Source: Nonomuraea sp. MG754425
GTDB taxonomy: Bacteria; Actinomycetota; Actinomycetes; Streptosporangiales; Streptosporangiaceae
Assembly (NCBI RefSeq): GCF_021699195.1
Contig: NZ_SSXE01000017.1
Location: forward strand, 1 to 64,000
Reading direction: 5' to 3'
Length of the DNA stretch: 64,000 nucleotides
Part shown: piece after piece, positions 30,409-39,212 of the stretch
Position numbering within the stretch: position 1 is the stretch's first letter
Layout of the letters: each line of letters starts with the position of its first letter
Notes under the pieces: model-generated
Told to the model about the DNA's origin: nothing
The model's database searches: none
The model's input: the letters and a program-made list of their open reading frames with translations, nothing else
Program-made: the position numbers and the translations under genes

Positions 30409-30748
30409 GCGCTCCCCACCGGAGGGCGTGGTTTCGTGCATTCTCGTTCGACCTCGCTGCTCGGCTCGCCCGGCCCCGCCGGATCTCTACCCTAACGTTA
30501 GGGTAGAGTTGCCCGCGGCCTGGCCGGCCGAGTCGCGCCCCGCACCGCCGGCACACCGTCGATCCCGAGGTAAGGAACACCACGCGCGCATGCCCGTGAC
30601 CATGATCGCAAGCTGCCCGCCGTGACATCCTCGCGGCGGCTCTGAGGGTCTCCCGGCCGCCGCCCGCTGACAGCAGGAGAACACCCGGCCATCGGCCGGT
30701 GCCCTCGTGCGCCCGTCAGGACGGGCGCGCACACCTCAGAAGGATGTC
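30409..30748. other. 340-bp intergenic region between MerR and SulP genes
   Basis: No gene is supported. It contains a 24-bp perfect palindrome (30485-30508) and, close to the SulP start, an imperfect hairpin (GTGCGCCCGT at 30707-30716 with ACGGGCGCGCAC at 30721-30732) just upstream of AGAAGGA. The hairpin could affect translation of the transporter or be the end of an upstream RNA. Confidence 0.5.
30485..30508. promoter_or_regulatory. 24-bp perfect palindrome, MerR-type operator
   Basis: The left arm CTCTACCCTAAC (30485-30496) and right arm GTTAGGGTAGAG (30497-30508) are exact complements with no spacer. The symmetric TAGAG ends could serve as -10-like elements in either direction. It lies between the divergent MerR and SulP genes, and CCCTAACGTTAGGG centres are typical of MerR-family targets. 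Confidence 0.78.
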
Positions 30749-32266
30749 GTGTTGCCCAGTTCCGCCCCCACGCCCGCCCGTCCCCCGCTGATCGCGCGCC
30801 TGCGGCCCGGCCGGCCCGCCTGGCTGACGCCCTCGGTGGCGCGTACCGAGATCCTGTCCGGCCTGGTGGTCGCGCTCGCGCTGATCCCCGAGGCGATCTC
30901 GTTCTCCATCATCGCCGGCGTCGATCCCAGCGTCGGACTGTTCGCGTCCTTCACCATGGCCGTGGTCATCGCCGTCGTGGGCGGGCGGCCGGCGATGATC
31001 TCCGCGGCCACCGGCGCGATCGCCCTGGTCGTCGCCCCGCTGGCGCGCGAGCACGGCATCGGCTACCTGATCGCCACCGTCATCCTCGGCGGCCTCATCC
31101 AGATCGCGCTCGGCGCGCTCGGCGTGGCCAGGCTGATGCGCTTCGTGCCGCGCAGCGTGATGGTCGGCTTCGTCAACGCGCTGGCCATCCTGATCTTCAT
31201 GGCGCAGGTGCCCGAGCTGATCGACGTGCCCTGGACCGTCTACCCGCTGGTCGGCGCCGCGCTCGCGCTGATGGTGTTCCTGCCCAGGCTGACCAGGGTG
31301 GTCCCGGCCCCGCTGATCTCCATCGCCGCGCTGACCGCCCTCACCGTCGGCGCCGGTCTGGCCGTGCCGACCGTCGGCGACCGGGGCGCGCTGCCCTCCT
31401 CGCTGCCCGTGCCCGGCCTGCCGGACGTGCCCCTCACGCTGGACACCCTGACCCTCATCGCCCCGTACGCGCTCGGCTTCGCCCTGGTCGGGCTCATGGA
31501 GTCGCTGCTGACGGCCAAGCTGGTGGACGACCTCACCGACACCCGCTCCTCCAAGACCCGCGAGTCCATCGGCCAGGGCGTCGCGAACATCGTCACCGGC
31601 TTCTTCGGCGGCATGGGCGGCTGCGCCATGATCGGCCAGACCATGATCAATGTCGGGAACGGCGCCCGCACCCGCCTGTCCACCTTCACCGCCGGCGTGC
31701 TGCTCATGGTGCTGTGCATCGTCTTCGGCCCGCTGGTCTCCCAGATCCCGATGGCCGCCCTGGTCGCCGTGATGATCCTGGTCTCGTTCGGCACCTTCGA
31801 CTGGCACTCCGTCGCCCCGGCCACGCTCCGGCGCATGCCCGCCGGCGAGATCGGCGTCATGGTGATCACCGTCGCGGTCGTGGTGGCCACCCACAACCTG
31901 GCCATCGGCGTCGTCGTCGGATCCCTGACCGGCCTGGTCATCTTCGCCCGCCGGGTCGCCCATCTCGCCCGGGTGACCGCCTGCCTCGACCCCGACGGCC
32001 GGCAGGTCGTCTACGCGGTCACCGGCGAGCTGTTCTTCGCCTCCACCAACGACCTGGTCTCCCAGTTCGACTACGCGGGCGACCCCGACGAGGTGGTCAT
32101 CGACCTGACCGGCGCCCACATCTGGGACGCCTCCTCCGTCGCCGCCCTGGACACCGTCGAGGCCAAGTACGCCGCCCGCGGCAAGACCGTGCGTATCGTG
32201 GGGCTCAACCCGCCCAGCGCCCGCATGCACGCCACCCTGTCGGGCGAGCTGTCCGGCAGCCACTGA
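30749..32266 (+). CDS. SulP-family anion transporter with STAS domain
   Basis: 505 residues. About eleven membrane segments start with GLVVALALIPEAISFSIIAGVDPSVGLFASF, the SulP signature; ESLLTAKLVDDLTDTR and GFFGGMGGCAMIGQTMINVGNGARTRLSTF follow. The C-terminal 90 residues form a STAS domain (VYAVTGELFFASTNDLV, VIDLTGAHIWDASSVAALD). Substrates in the family are sulfate, bicarbonate or dicarboxylates. GTG at 30749 is preferred because AGAAGGA lies 5 bp before it. Possibly controlled by the divergent MerR regulator. Confidence 0.9.
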   Translation: MLPSSAPTPARPPLIARLRPGRPAWLTPSVARTEILSGLVVALALIPEAISFSIIAGVDPSVGLFASFTMAVVIAVVGGRPAMISAATGAIALVVAPLAREHGIGYLIATVILGGLIQIALGALGVARLMRFVPRSVMVGFVNALAILIFMAQVPELIDVPWTVYPLVGAALALMVFLPRLTRVVPAPLISIAALTALTVGAGLAVPTVGDRGALPSSLPVPGLPDVPLTLDTLTLIAPYALGFALVGLMESLLTAKLVDDLTDTRSSKTRESIGQGVANIVTGFFGGMGGCAMIGQTMINVGNGARTRLSTFTAGVLLMVLCIVFGPLVSQIPMAALVAVMILVSFGTFDWHSVAPATLRRMPAGEIGVMVITVAVVVATHNLAIGVVVGSLTGLVIFARRVAHLARVTACLDPDGRQVVYAVTGELFFASTNDLVSQFDYAGDPDEVVIDLTGAHIWDASSVAALDTVEAKYAARGKTVRIVGLNPPSARMHATLSGELSGSH

Positions 32267-32299
32267 GACCGGCCCGCGAGGGTGACCTCGCTCACAACG

Positions 32300-32325
32300 T
32301 GTCACAACCGCGGGCGCGGATCGTC
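32300..32325 (+). promoter_or_regulatory. ECF41-type promoter upstream of the SDR gene
   Basis: TGTCACA (32300-32306) and CGTC (32322-32325) are separated by 15 bp, close to the ECF41 consensus TGTCACA-N16-CGTC known for this sigma group. It lies 9 bp before the SDR start codon, upstream of the sigma gene itself, so SDR and sigma factor would be self-activated together. Confidence 0.7.
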
Positions 32326-32334
32326 TCAGAGGGC

Positions 32335-33081
32335 ATGACGAACAACGCGGAACGGACCTCGGTGCTCATCACCGGAGGCAACAAGGGGCTGGGCCTCGAA
32401 GCGGGTCGCCGGCTCGGCGCGCTGGGCTGGACGATCTTCCTCGGCTCGCGCGACGCGGACCGGGGACGGGCCGCCGCCGCCGGGCTGGCCGACGGCGGCG
32501 CGCAGGTCGTCATGGTCCCGCTGGACGTGACCTCCGACGAGTCGGTGGCCGGCGCGGTGCGCCTCGTCCGTGAGCACACCGACCGCCTGGACGTGCTGAT
32601 CAACAACGCCGGCGCGCCCGGAGAGATCGTCACCCCCGCGGACGCGACCGCCGCCGACCTGCACCCCGTCTACGACACCAACGTGTACGGGCCGGTCAGG
32701 GTCACCCACGCGTTCCTGCCCCTGCTGCGGGCGGCGGAGCACCCGCGGGTGGTGATGGTCTCCAGCGGCGGCGGCTCCTTCGCGGTCGTGACCGACCCGG
32801 GCCAGCCCATGTCGAAGCTGCACGAGCTGGCCTACAGCTCGTCGAAGGCGGCGCTGAACATGATCACCGTCCGGTACGCCCAGGCGCTCCCGGAGATCAA
32901 GTTCAACGTCGCCACCCCGGGCGAGATCTCGACCCGCAGGTTCGCCGCCACCGACATGAACCACCACACCGGCGAGCTGACGGTCACCGAGGGCACCGAC
33001 TCGATCGTCAGGCTCGCGACGCTCGACGCGGACGGCCCGAGCGGCGTCTTCGTCGACCGCCTCGGCCCCGTCTCCTGGTGA
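32335..33081 (+). CDS. Short-chain dehydrogenase/reductase
   Basis: 248 residues. VLITGGNKGLGLEAGRRLGALG is the TGxxxGxG cofactor motif, NNAG is at about residues 88-91, and the active site comprises Ser in VMVSSGGG and YSSSK. A classical SDR that reduces or oxidises a small molecule with NAD(P)H. It directly precedes the ECF41 sigma gene (47 bp gap) and has an ECF41 promoter, matching the family rule that ECF41 sigma factors sit beside oxidoreductase, SDR or CMD genes. Confidence 0.9.
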   Translation: MTNNAERTSVLITGGNKGLGLEAGRRLGALGWTIFLGSRDADRGRAAAAGLADGGAQVVMVPLDVTSDESVAGAVRLVREHTDRLDVLINNAGAPGEIVTPADATAADLHPVYDTNVYGPVRVTHAFLPLLRAAEHPRVVMVSSGGGSFAVVTDPGQPMSKLHELAYSSSKAALNMITVRYAQALPEIKFNVATPGEISTRRFAATDMNHHTGELTVTEGTDSIVRLATLDADGPSGVFVDRLGPVSW

Positions 33082-33128
33082 GCGTCTGGTAGACAGGGCG
33101 CGACATGCGAGCTCTCTGGAGGGATTCC

Positions 33129-34061
33129 GTGCCTGGACCAGCGGACGAGGCGGGCACGGCCGGTTACCGGCCGCTGCTGTTCTCCATCGCCTACGGGATG
33201 ATCGGGTCGGTGGGCGACGCCGAGGACCTCGTCCAGGACGCGTTCCTCGGCCTGACCCGGGCGCGCCAGGCGGGCACCACGATCATCGACCCGAAGGCGT
33301 ACCTGACGACAGCGGTGACCCGGCTGAGCATCGACCACCTGCGTTCGGCGCGGGTGCGGCGGGAGACGTACGTGGGCGAGTGGCTGCCCGAGCCGGTCGT
33401 GGTGCCCGCCGAGGCGTCGGGCCCGGCCGAGCACGCCGAACTGGCCGACGCCCTGTCGATGGCGTTCCTCGTGCTGCTGGAGTCCCTGTCGCCGGTGGAG
33501 CGGGCGGTGTTCATGCTGCGCGAGGTGTTCGGCTACGACTACCCGGACGTGGCGCGGATCGTCGGCAAGACCGAGGTGAACTGCCGGCAGATCTGCACGC
33601 GCGCCCGGCGGCGCGTCGCCGCCGGGGGGCAGGCGCTCGACGGCGCGCGGCTCCCGGCGCGGCGGGCCGCGGGAGAGGCGCTCGCCCGCAGGTTCTTCGA
33701 GGCCGCCGACGGCGGCGACATCGAGGGGCTGCTCGGCCTGCTCGCCCCCGACGTGGTGCTGCACGGCGACGGCGGCGGCAAGGCGCGGGCACTCGGCCGC
33801 CCGATGACCGAGCCCGGCCGCGTCGCGCAGGCGCTGGTCAGCGGGTTCCGCCGGATCAGGGGGCTCGGCGTCACCTACCGGCCGGCCTGGGTCAACGGCC
33901 GTCCGGGCGCCGTCATGTACGACGCCGAGGGGCACGTCGCCGGCGTGGTCGGGCTGGACATCGCCGACGGCATGGTCCGGACGATCCACTCGGTGGCCAA
34001 TCCCGACAAGCTCTGCCATCTCGGGCCGGTGTCCGGGGTGGGGTTGCTGCCGGAGCGGTGA
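33129..34061 (+). CDS. ECF41-family RNA polymerase sigma factor (SigJ-like) with SnoaL-like C-terminal domain
   Basis: 310 residues. Sigma region 2 (FSIAYGMIGSVGDAEDLVQDAFLGLTRA), the linker motif EWLPEPV typical of ECF41, region 4 (LLESLSPVERAVFMLREVFGYDYPDVARIVGKTEVNCRQICTRARRRV), then a SnoaL-like domain with DGGGK (near residue 218) and NPDKL at the C-terminus. The extension controls activity in place of a separate anti-sigma factor. GTG at 33129 follows GGAGGG by 5 bp and is preferred to an ATG at 33105. Likely targets are the SDR gene and the CMD-like gene at 40393. Confidence 0.93.
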   Translation: MPGPADEAGTAGYRPLLFSIAYGMIGSVGDAEDLVQDAFLGLTRARQAGTTIIDPKAYLTTAVTRLSIDHLRSARVRRETYVGEWLPEPVVVPAEASGPAEHAELADALSMAFLVLLESLSPVERAVFMLREVFGYDYPDVARIVGKTEVNCRQICTRARRRVAAGGQALDGARLPARRAAGEALARRFFEAADGGDIEGLLGLLAPDVVLHGDGGGKARALGRPMTEPGRVAQALVSGFRRIRGLGVTYRPAWVNGRPGAVMYDAEGHVAGVVGLDIADGMVRTIHSVANPDKLCHLGPVSGVGLLPER

Positions 34062-34071
34062 CGGCGGCGTC

Positions 34072-35181
34072 CTACGGCGGGGGCTCGGTGACCCGCGCCC
34101 GATCGTTGCCGCCGTCGGACAGGAACGACGCCAGCGCCTGTCCCTGCTCGGCCACCTCCGCCCGGTCGGCGCGCGACAGCCGGCCCAGCGGCGCGACGAT
34201 CACGACGCCGGCCTCGACGGTCCAGGTCGCGGCGACCCGGCCGTCGACCAGGACGACCCGGGCCCCGGCGACCGACAGGCCGCGGTGCGCGTCGTCGATG
34301 ATCCGGCCGCGGTCGTGGTAGCCGAGGATCGCGTTGTCGAAGGCCGGCAGGAAGCGCACCGGGGCGGGCGTGCCGGGGTCGGGCCGCGGCGCGCCGGGCA
34401 GGTCGAGCAGTTCCCGGCCGCGCTCGTCGCGGAAGGAGACCAGCTCCTCGCGGATCGCGGCCACGGCGGCGGGCAGCCCGGCCAGGCCGCACCAGGCCCG
34501 CAGGTCGGCCATGGTGGCGGGGCCGAACGCGGCCAGGTAGCGCCGGGCCAGCGCCTGCCCCACCGGGTCGGAGCCGTCCGGTGCGGGCGGGTCGATCGGG
34601 CGTCCCAGCCAGGCGGACAGCAGCACGTTGCGTACGCCGCCCTTCATCCGCCACAGCCCGCGCGGCGGGAGCTGCGCCATCGGGAGGAGCGCGGCGACCA
34701 GCAGTTCCCCCAGCGCCCGGGGCGGCGGGTCCGGCCAGCGGTCGGCCAGCGCCCGTACCAGCTCGCTCATCGAACGCGGCTCGCCGTCGGCCATCACCGC
34801 CAGGCCCGCCGCCGCCAGCTCGTCGAGGTCCACCCCGGCCAGCTCACGCCGGTAGGTGCCGAGCACCCGCTGGCGCAGCATGGGGTCGTGGCGGGCCCGC
34901 CAGGCCAGGACGTCCTCGGCGGTCAGCAGGTGGACGGTGCGGCGCATGAGGTGGGTGCGCACCACCCCGCGCCCGGCCACCAGCTCCGACAGCGCCGCCG
35001 GGTCGAACGCGCGCAGCCGCGACCAGAGCCCGACGAACGGCTCCTGCGGCTCCTGCGCCTGCAGCCCGCACAGGTGCGCGACGGCCTCCCGCACCGGCAC
35101 GCCGGAGCGGTCGAGCAGCAACTGCCGGGCCAGCGTCGCGCGGTTGAGCGCCCGCGCGTCCAGGACGGTCGCCGCGCTCAC
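34072..35181 (-). CDS. Winged-helix DNA-binding domain protein (HTH_42 family)
   Basis: 369 residues starting with GTG at 35181 (SAATVLDARALNRATLARQLLLDR). CGLQAQEPQEPFVGLWSRLRAF, RTHLMRRTVHLL and FLPAFDNAILGYHDRGRII are hallmark segments of the PF06224 group, which includes YcaQ-type DNA glycosylases of the AlkZ family. The AlkZ catalytic QxQ/QxD element is seen as LCGLQAQEPQ, so a DNA-repair glycosylase activity is possible. The start codon overlaps the TGA of a short aldo-keto reductase remnant (GTGA), suggesting coupling. Confidence 0.82.
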   Translation of the reverse strand: MSAATVLDARALNRATLARQLLLDRSGVPVREAVAHLCGLQAQEPQEPFVGLWSRLRAFDPAALSELVAGRGVVRTHLMRRTVHLLTAEDVLAWRARHDPMLRQRVLGTYRRELAGVDLDELAAAGLAVMADGEPRSMSELVRALADRWPDPPPRALGELLVAALLPMAQLPPRGLWRMKGGVRNVLLSAWLGRPIDPPAPDGSDPVGQALARRYLAAFGPATMADLRAWCGLAGLPAAVAAIREELVSFRDERGRELLDLPGAPRPDPGTPAPVRFLPAFDNAILGYHDRGRIIDDAHRGLSVAGARVVLVDGRVAATWTVEAGVVIVAPLGRLSRADRAEVAEQGQALASFLSDGGNDRARVTEPPP

Positions 35182-35300
35182 GCCGCCGCCCGCGTGATGG
35201 TCGGCGGGTCGTCGGCCACGTCGATCCGGCCGAACCTCATGGTGCCCATGCGGGAGGAGCTGACCTGGATCCCGGTCCGGCTCAGTGGCCGCGGTCTCAT
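35178..35300 (-). pseudogene. Aldo-keto reductase remnant (first 40 codons)
   Basis: ATG at 35300 after GAAGGGAA opens MRPRPLSRTGIQVSSSRMGTMRFG, the start of an aldo-keto reductase (LGRTGxxVS...LGTMxFG), which breaks off after about 25 residues and stops at 35178. The stop overlaps the GTG of the winged-helix gene. Some 280 residues of the enzyme are missing. The short frame keeps a good ribosome site and may now serve only to couple translation to the next gene. Confidence 0.7.
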
Positions 35301-35321
35301 GCTGGTGTTCCCTTCGCTGTG

Positions 35322-35744
35322 TCAGCCGCTGTAGGGGGTCGCCACGTCCAGGACCCAGACGACGCCGAAGCGGTCCTCCAGCATCCCGTACAGCGGGGCC
35401 CACTGGGCGGGACCCAGCGGCTGAACGATCTTCGCCTCGGCGGACAGCTTCTCCCAGTACCCGGTGATCTCCTGCGCGCTCTCGCCGCGCACCGACAGGA
35501 AGAACGCGTTCTCACCCCGGTCCCACGGCAGCCGCGCGGGCACGTCGTACGCCATCACGTGGAAGCCGTTGCCCGCGCTGACCTGGCCCCACATCACCTG
35601 GTCGGCCTCGGCGGGGTCGGGCGCGTGCCCCGCGTCCCGGTAGGTGACGACGGCGAGGTCACCGCCGAACACGGACCGGTAGAACTCCAGCGCCGCGCGG
35701 GCGTCGCCCCGGAAGTTCAGATGCGCTACGGACTTGACGGCCAT
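35322..35744 (-). CDS. VOC-family protein (PhnB-like)
   Basis: 140 residues with two beta-alpha-beta-beta-beta units: AHLNFRGDARAALEFYRSVFGGDLAVVTY, GFHVMAYDV and YWEKLSAEAKIVQPLGPAQWAPLYGMLEDRFGVVWVLDV. This is the PhnB/3-demethylubiquinone-9 methyltransferase-like branch of the glyoxalase fold, usually of unknown substrate. It is divergent from the WYL regulator gene, which probably controls it. Confidence 0.88.
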   Translation of the reverse strand: MAVKSVAHLNFRGDARAALEFYRSVFGGDLAVVTYRDAGHAPDPAEADQVMWGQVSAGNGFHVMAYDVPARLPWDRGENAFFLSVRGESAQEITGYWEKLSAEAKIVQPLGPAQWAPLYGMLEDRFGVVWVLDVATPYSG

Positions 35745-35876
35745 CTTCGGCTCCTGATCTCTGCTTGTCGGCTCCGGGACGCGCGGTCCCGGCTCGCTCT
35801 TCCGGAAACCACGGTGCCAGGGGAAGTGGCCAGGGTGTGTCCGCTACTCAGCGCGTCCTGCGGCAGAATGGACGGC

Positions 35877-36857
35877 ATGCCGAAAACCTCAGCGCGGCTG
35901 CTGGCGTTGTTGTCGCTGCTCCAGACCCGCCGCGACTGGCCGGGGGCGCTGCTGGCCGAGCGGCTGGAGGTCAGCGCCCGCACCGTCCGCCGCGACGTCG
36001 ATCGCCTGCGCGAGCTCGGCTACCCCATCACGGCCTTCAAGGGGCCCGAGGGCGGCTACCGGCTCGACGCCGGCACGGAGCTGCCGCCGTTGCTGTTCGA
36101 CGACGAGCAGGCCGTCGCCCTGGCCATCGCGCTCCAGCTCGCCACCACCAGCGGGGCCGGCATCGAGGAAGGCGCGGCGCGCGCCCTGAACACCATCCGG
36201 CAGGTCATGCCGGCGCGCCTGCGCCACCGTATCGACACCCTGCGGATCACCGCCGTCGAGCCGCCCGTGCTCCGGCCGGATCCGCAGGTCGGCAGCGGCG
36301 TGCTGCTGGCGCTCAGCGCCGCCGTCCACGCCAGGCAGGAGCTGCGCTTCGACTACGAGACGGGGCCGGGCGACGACGGCGAGCCCGTCCCGCCGCGCCG
36401 GGCGCAGCCCCATCACCTCGTCGCCTGGGGCGGGCGCTGGTACCTCGTGGCCTGGGACCTCGACCGCGACGACTGGCGCATCTTCCGCGCCGACCGGATC
36501 ACCCCGCGCACCCCCAACGGGCCCCGCTTCACCCCGCGCGAACTGCCCGGGGGCTCGGTGGCCGCCTTCGTGGCCGCCAGGTTCAGGGGCTCCACCGGCT
36601 CCGCTGCCACCGACGGCGACTGGCCCTGCCGCGGCGAGGTGATCCTCGACCTGCCCGCCTCCGTCGTGTCCCATTACACCCGTGACGGGGTCGTCGAAGA
36701 GGTGGGCCCCGGCCGCTGCCGGCTCGTCCTGGGCTCCTGGTCGTGGACGGGGCTGGCCGCCGCCTTCGGCAGGTACGACGCCGCCATCGAGGTCGTCGGC
36801 CCGCCCGAGCTCAAGGACGCCTTCGCCCGGCTGGCCCGCCGCTTCAGCGACGCCTGA
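35877..36857 (+). CDS. HTH-WYL transcriptional regulator
   Basis: 326 residues. The N-terminal HTH_11 LLALLSLLQTRRDWPGALLAERLEVSARTVRRDVDRLRELGYPI is followed by a WYL domain with LRFDYETGPGDDGEPVPPRRAQPHHLVAWGGRWYLVAWDLDRDDWRIFRADRI, the ligand or nucleic-acid sensing part. An ATG at 35868 is equally possible. Divergent from the VOC gene and tail-to-tail (14-bp overlap) with the membrane protein gene. Probably regulates the VOC gene. Confidence 0.9.
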   Translation: MPKTSARLLALLSLLQTRRDWPGALLAERLEVSARTVRRDVDRLRELGYPITAFKGPEGGYRLDAGTELPPLLFDDEQAVALAIALQLATTSGAGIEEGAARALNTIRQVMPARLRHRIDTLRITAVEPPVLRPDPQVGSGVLLALSAAVHARQELRFDYETGPGDDGEPVPPRRAQPHHLVAWGGRWYLVAWDLDRDDWRIFRADRITPRTPNGPRFTPRELPGGSVAAFVAARFRGSTGSAATDGDWPCRGEVILDLPASVVSHYTRDGVVEEVGPGRCRLVLGSWSWTGLAAAFGRYDAAIEVVGPPELKDAFARLARRFSDA

Positions 36858-38400
36858 GCTCCGGCGTCGCGCCGGACCGGCCGCGTACGGCGATCGCCGC
36901 CGCGAGGGCGAGGCCGGCGTAGGCGACGGTCACCGCCAGGCCCGCCCACGGCGGGAGCGGGTAATAGCCGCCGAGCAGTGACCGGTCGACGTCCACGTGC
37001 GCGAAGGCCGGGATGCTCTGCGTGATCGCGAACCCGGCGGCCGGGGTGATCGTCAGCAGCCACGTGGCCTGGCCCGCGCTCGCCAGCAGGTAGGGCACGA
37101 CGACCAGGGCGAGGGCCGGCACGGCGGCGACGAGACTCCGTCGGGTCAGCGCGGCGAGTCCCAGGGCCAGCACGGCGGCGAACGCGGTCAGCGCCGCGTA
37201 GCCGACGATCACCCGCAGCTCGGTGCCCAGGGTGAGCGGCTGGACGCGGTTCTGGTTGGCGCGCACCATCGCCAGGCCGGCGGGGAGCACGATCCCCGCG
37301 GCGACCAGGCCCGTCACGAACGCGACCGCGCCGACCACCACGGCCCGGGCCCCCAGCACCCGCGCCGGCCGCGACCCGACCGGCAAACCGGGTCCGCCGG
37401 ATCCGTCCGGCGGACCCGACCCGGTCGGCCCGGCCTGGTGTGCCGCCGTGCCGAACCGGACCGCCGCCAACAGCACCGGGATCAGCCCCAGGGCCCCGCC
37501 CAGCAGCAGGAGGTCGGCGCGCAGGCCGCCCTCCATGGTGGCCGGGCCGATGTCACCGCCCCCGGCCACCAGGATCTCGTCGCCGGACTCGACGGCGCGG
37601 CCCGGGTGATGGGGAGTGCCGTCGGGCTGCATGACCAGGCCGACGTCGTCCTGCCGCCACGGACCGTTCGCGCCCTGCAGCCCGATCCGGTCGAACGTGG
37701 CGGCGGCCTGGGCGTAACGTTTCGCCATCTCGCGCACGTCGCCCGGCGAGGTGGCGAACAGCCCGATCTCGACCGTCTCCGGCAGGCCCGCCAGCCGGGC
37801 CGTGCCGACCTCGGTCCACGTCCGGCCGTCGCCCGACTCGTAACCGGTGACGGTCTCGCCCGACCTGGTCAGCCGCAGCCACCGCGGCCCCCGCACCGGA
37901 CTTCCCGCCACGTCGTGGACGAAGTCGTGCTGCATCCGCACGCCGTGACCGCCGGTGAGCATGACGGCGGCGTACGAGCCGCCCTGGGCGAGACTCCTCC
38001 TGACGAGCAGCCCGGCCTTCGCCCACGGCACCACCCCCTTCGTGACGTTGCGCACCCCGGGCACGGCGTCCGGCAGCCGGATCTCCCCCGTCAGGTCCGA
38101 CACGCGGGCCGTGATGACGCCGTCCCCCTTGAGCGGCTGGTGCACGAAGAAATACCTGTCGTTCACCGCCGTGCCGTCGGGGCCCAGCAAGGGCGCGGGG
38201 CAGGGGCCCTCACCCTGCGCGGTCACGCAACTGATCTGGACGCTCCCGGCGACCAGCAGCCCGATCGACACGGTGACCAGCACGGAGGCCGCCAAGGTGA
38301 GCACCAGGCCCCGCAGGGAGCGGAACATGGCCCACTCCGCGCGCAGCGCCCGGGAGAAACCGTCCGGCCGGGCGGCTCGGTGAGGCGTGAAAGAACTCAT
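36844..38400 (-). CDS. Large membrane protein with exported beta-sandwich domain, ABC-permease-like
   Basis: 518 residues. One N-terminal helix (LVLTLAASVLVTVSIGLLVAGSVQ) is followed by an extracellular domain of about 230 residues resembling DUF1349/LamG-like sandwiches (GVVPWAKAGLLVRRSLAQGGSYAAVMLTGGHGVRMQHDF, WLRLTRSGETVTGYESGDGRTWTEV), then five to six C-terminal helices as in ABC-2 permeases. The start at 38400 is where similarity to permeases (RALRAEWAMFRSLRG) begins. It is divergent from a two-component system that may control it. No ATPase gene is adjacent. Function not known. Confidence 0.75.
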   Translation of the reverse strand: MSSFTPHRAARPDGFSRALRAEWAMFRSLRGLVLTLAASVLVTVSIGLLVAGSVQISCVTAQGEGPCPAPLLGPDGTAVNDRYFFVHQPLKGDGVITARVSDLTGEIRLPDAVPGVRNVTKGVVPWAKAGLLVRRSLAQGGSYAAVMLTGGHGVRMQHDFVHDVAGSPVRGPRWLRLTRSGETVTGYESGDGRTWTEVGTARLAGLPETVEIGLFATSPGDVREMAKRYAQAAATFDRIGLQGANGPWRQDDVGLVMQPDGTPHHPGRAVESGDEILVAGGGDIGPATMEGGLRADLLLLGGALGLIPVLLAAVRFGTAAHQAGPTGSGPPDGSGGPGLPVGSRPARVLGARAVVVGAVAFVTGLVAAGIVLPAGLAMVRANQNRVQPLTLGTELRVIVGYAALTAFAAVLALGLAALTRRSLVAAVPALALVVVPYLLASAGQATWLLTITPAAGFAITQSIPAFAHVDVDRSLLGGYYPLPPWAGLAVTVAYAGLALAAAIAVRGRSGATPELRRR

Positions 38401-38549
38401 GGCAGCGAGTTGTACGCGGCACCCGGTTCCGGCCCGGTCGCACCGGCCGCGACCGGGCTGGAACCCACGGTCTGGCATCGTTGCGGCATGGCATCCCGAC
38501 CCGGCGGCCGTTCCCGCCGCTCCACCCGTCCGAGCCGCGGTGCGCGGCG

Positions 38550-39212
38550 GTGAGGGTCCTCGTCGTCGAGGACTTCGAGGTCCTCGCCCGCTCCGTCGGC
38601 ACCGGGCTGCGCCGCGAGGGCATGGCCGTGGACGTCGTCCTGGACGGGACCGCCGCCCTCGACCGCCTGGCCGTCACCCGCTACGACGTGGTGATCCTCG
38701 ACCGCGACCTGCCCGGCGTGCACGGGGACGAGATCTGCCGGCGGCTCGCCCACGACCGCCACGAGACCCGCGTGCTGATGCTCACCGCCTCCGGCACGAT
38801 CGAGGACCGGGTCCACGGGCTCAGCCTCGGCGCCGACGACTACCTGCCCAAACCGTTCGCGTTCGCCGAGTTGGTCGCCCGCGTCCGTGCCCTGGGCCGC
38901 CGCGCCACCCCGCCGCTGCCGCCCACCCTGGCGCATGGGGGCCTCACCCTCGACCCGGCCCGGCGTACCGCGTTCCGGGCCGGGCGGCGGCTCGAGCTGA
39001 GCGCCAGGGAGTTCGCCCTGCTCGAATGCCTGCTCGCGGTGCCCGGCCGGGTCATCTCCGCGGAGGAGCTGCTCGAACGCGTCTGGGACGAGGCCGCCGA
39101 CCCGTTCAGCAGCGCCGTCAAGCACACCGTGCACCGGTTGCGGGCCAAGCTCGGCGACCCGCCCGTGATCGAGACCGTCCGCGAGGGCGGTTACCGCATC
39201 GGACAACCATGA
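38550..39212 (+). CDS. OmpR-family response regulator
   Basis: 220 residues. Receiver domain with acidic pocket VVEDFE, phospho-Asp at residue 51 (VVILDRDLPG), Thr in MLTASG and Lys in YLPKPF; C-terminal winged helix ending SSAVKHTVHRLRAKLGDPPVIETVREGGYRIG. The GTG at 38550 is chosen because the receiver fold starts there. The stop overlaps the histidine kinase ATG (ATGA). It is divergent from the membrane protein gene at 38400, a probable target. Confidence 0.93.
   Translation: MRVLVVEDFEVLARSVGTGLRREGMAVDVVLDGTAALDRLAVTRYDVVILDRDLPGVHGDEICRRLAHDRHETRVLMLTASGTIEDRVHGLSLGADDYLPKPFAFAELVARVRALGRRATPPLPPTLAHGGLTLDPARRTAFRAGRRLELSAREFALLECLLAVPGRVISAEELLERVWDEAADPFSSAVKHTVHRLRAKLGDPPVIETVREGGYRIGQP

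Noticed and set aside
30716..32305. 529-codon minus-strand frame opposite the SulP gene
   Set aside because: It is rich in Gly, Asp, Gln and Arg with no family features; the plus strand encodes a full SulP-STAS protein.
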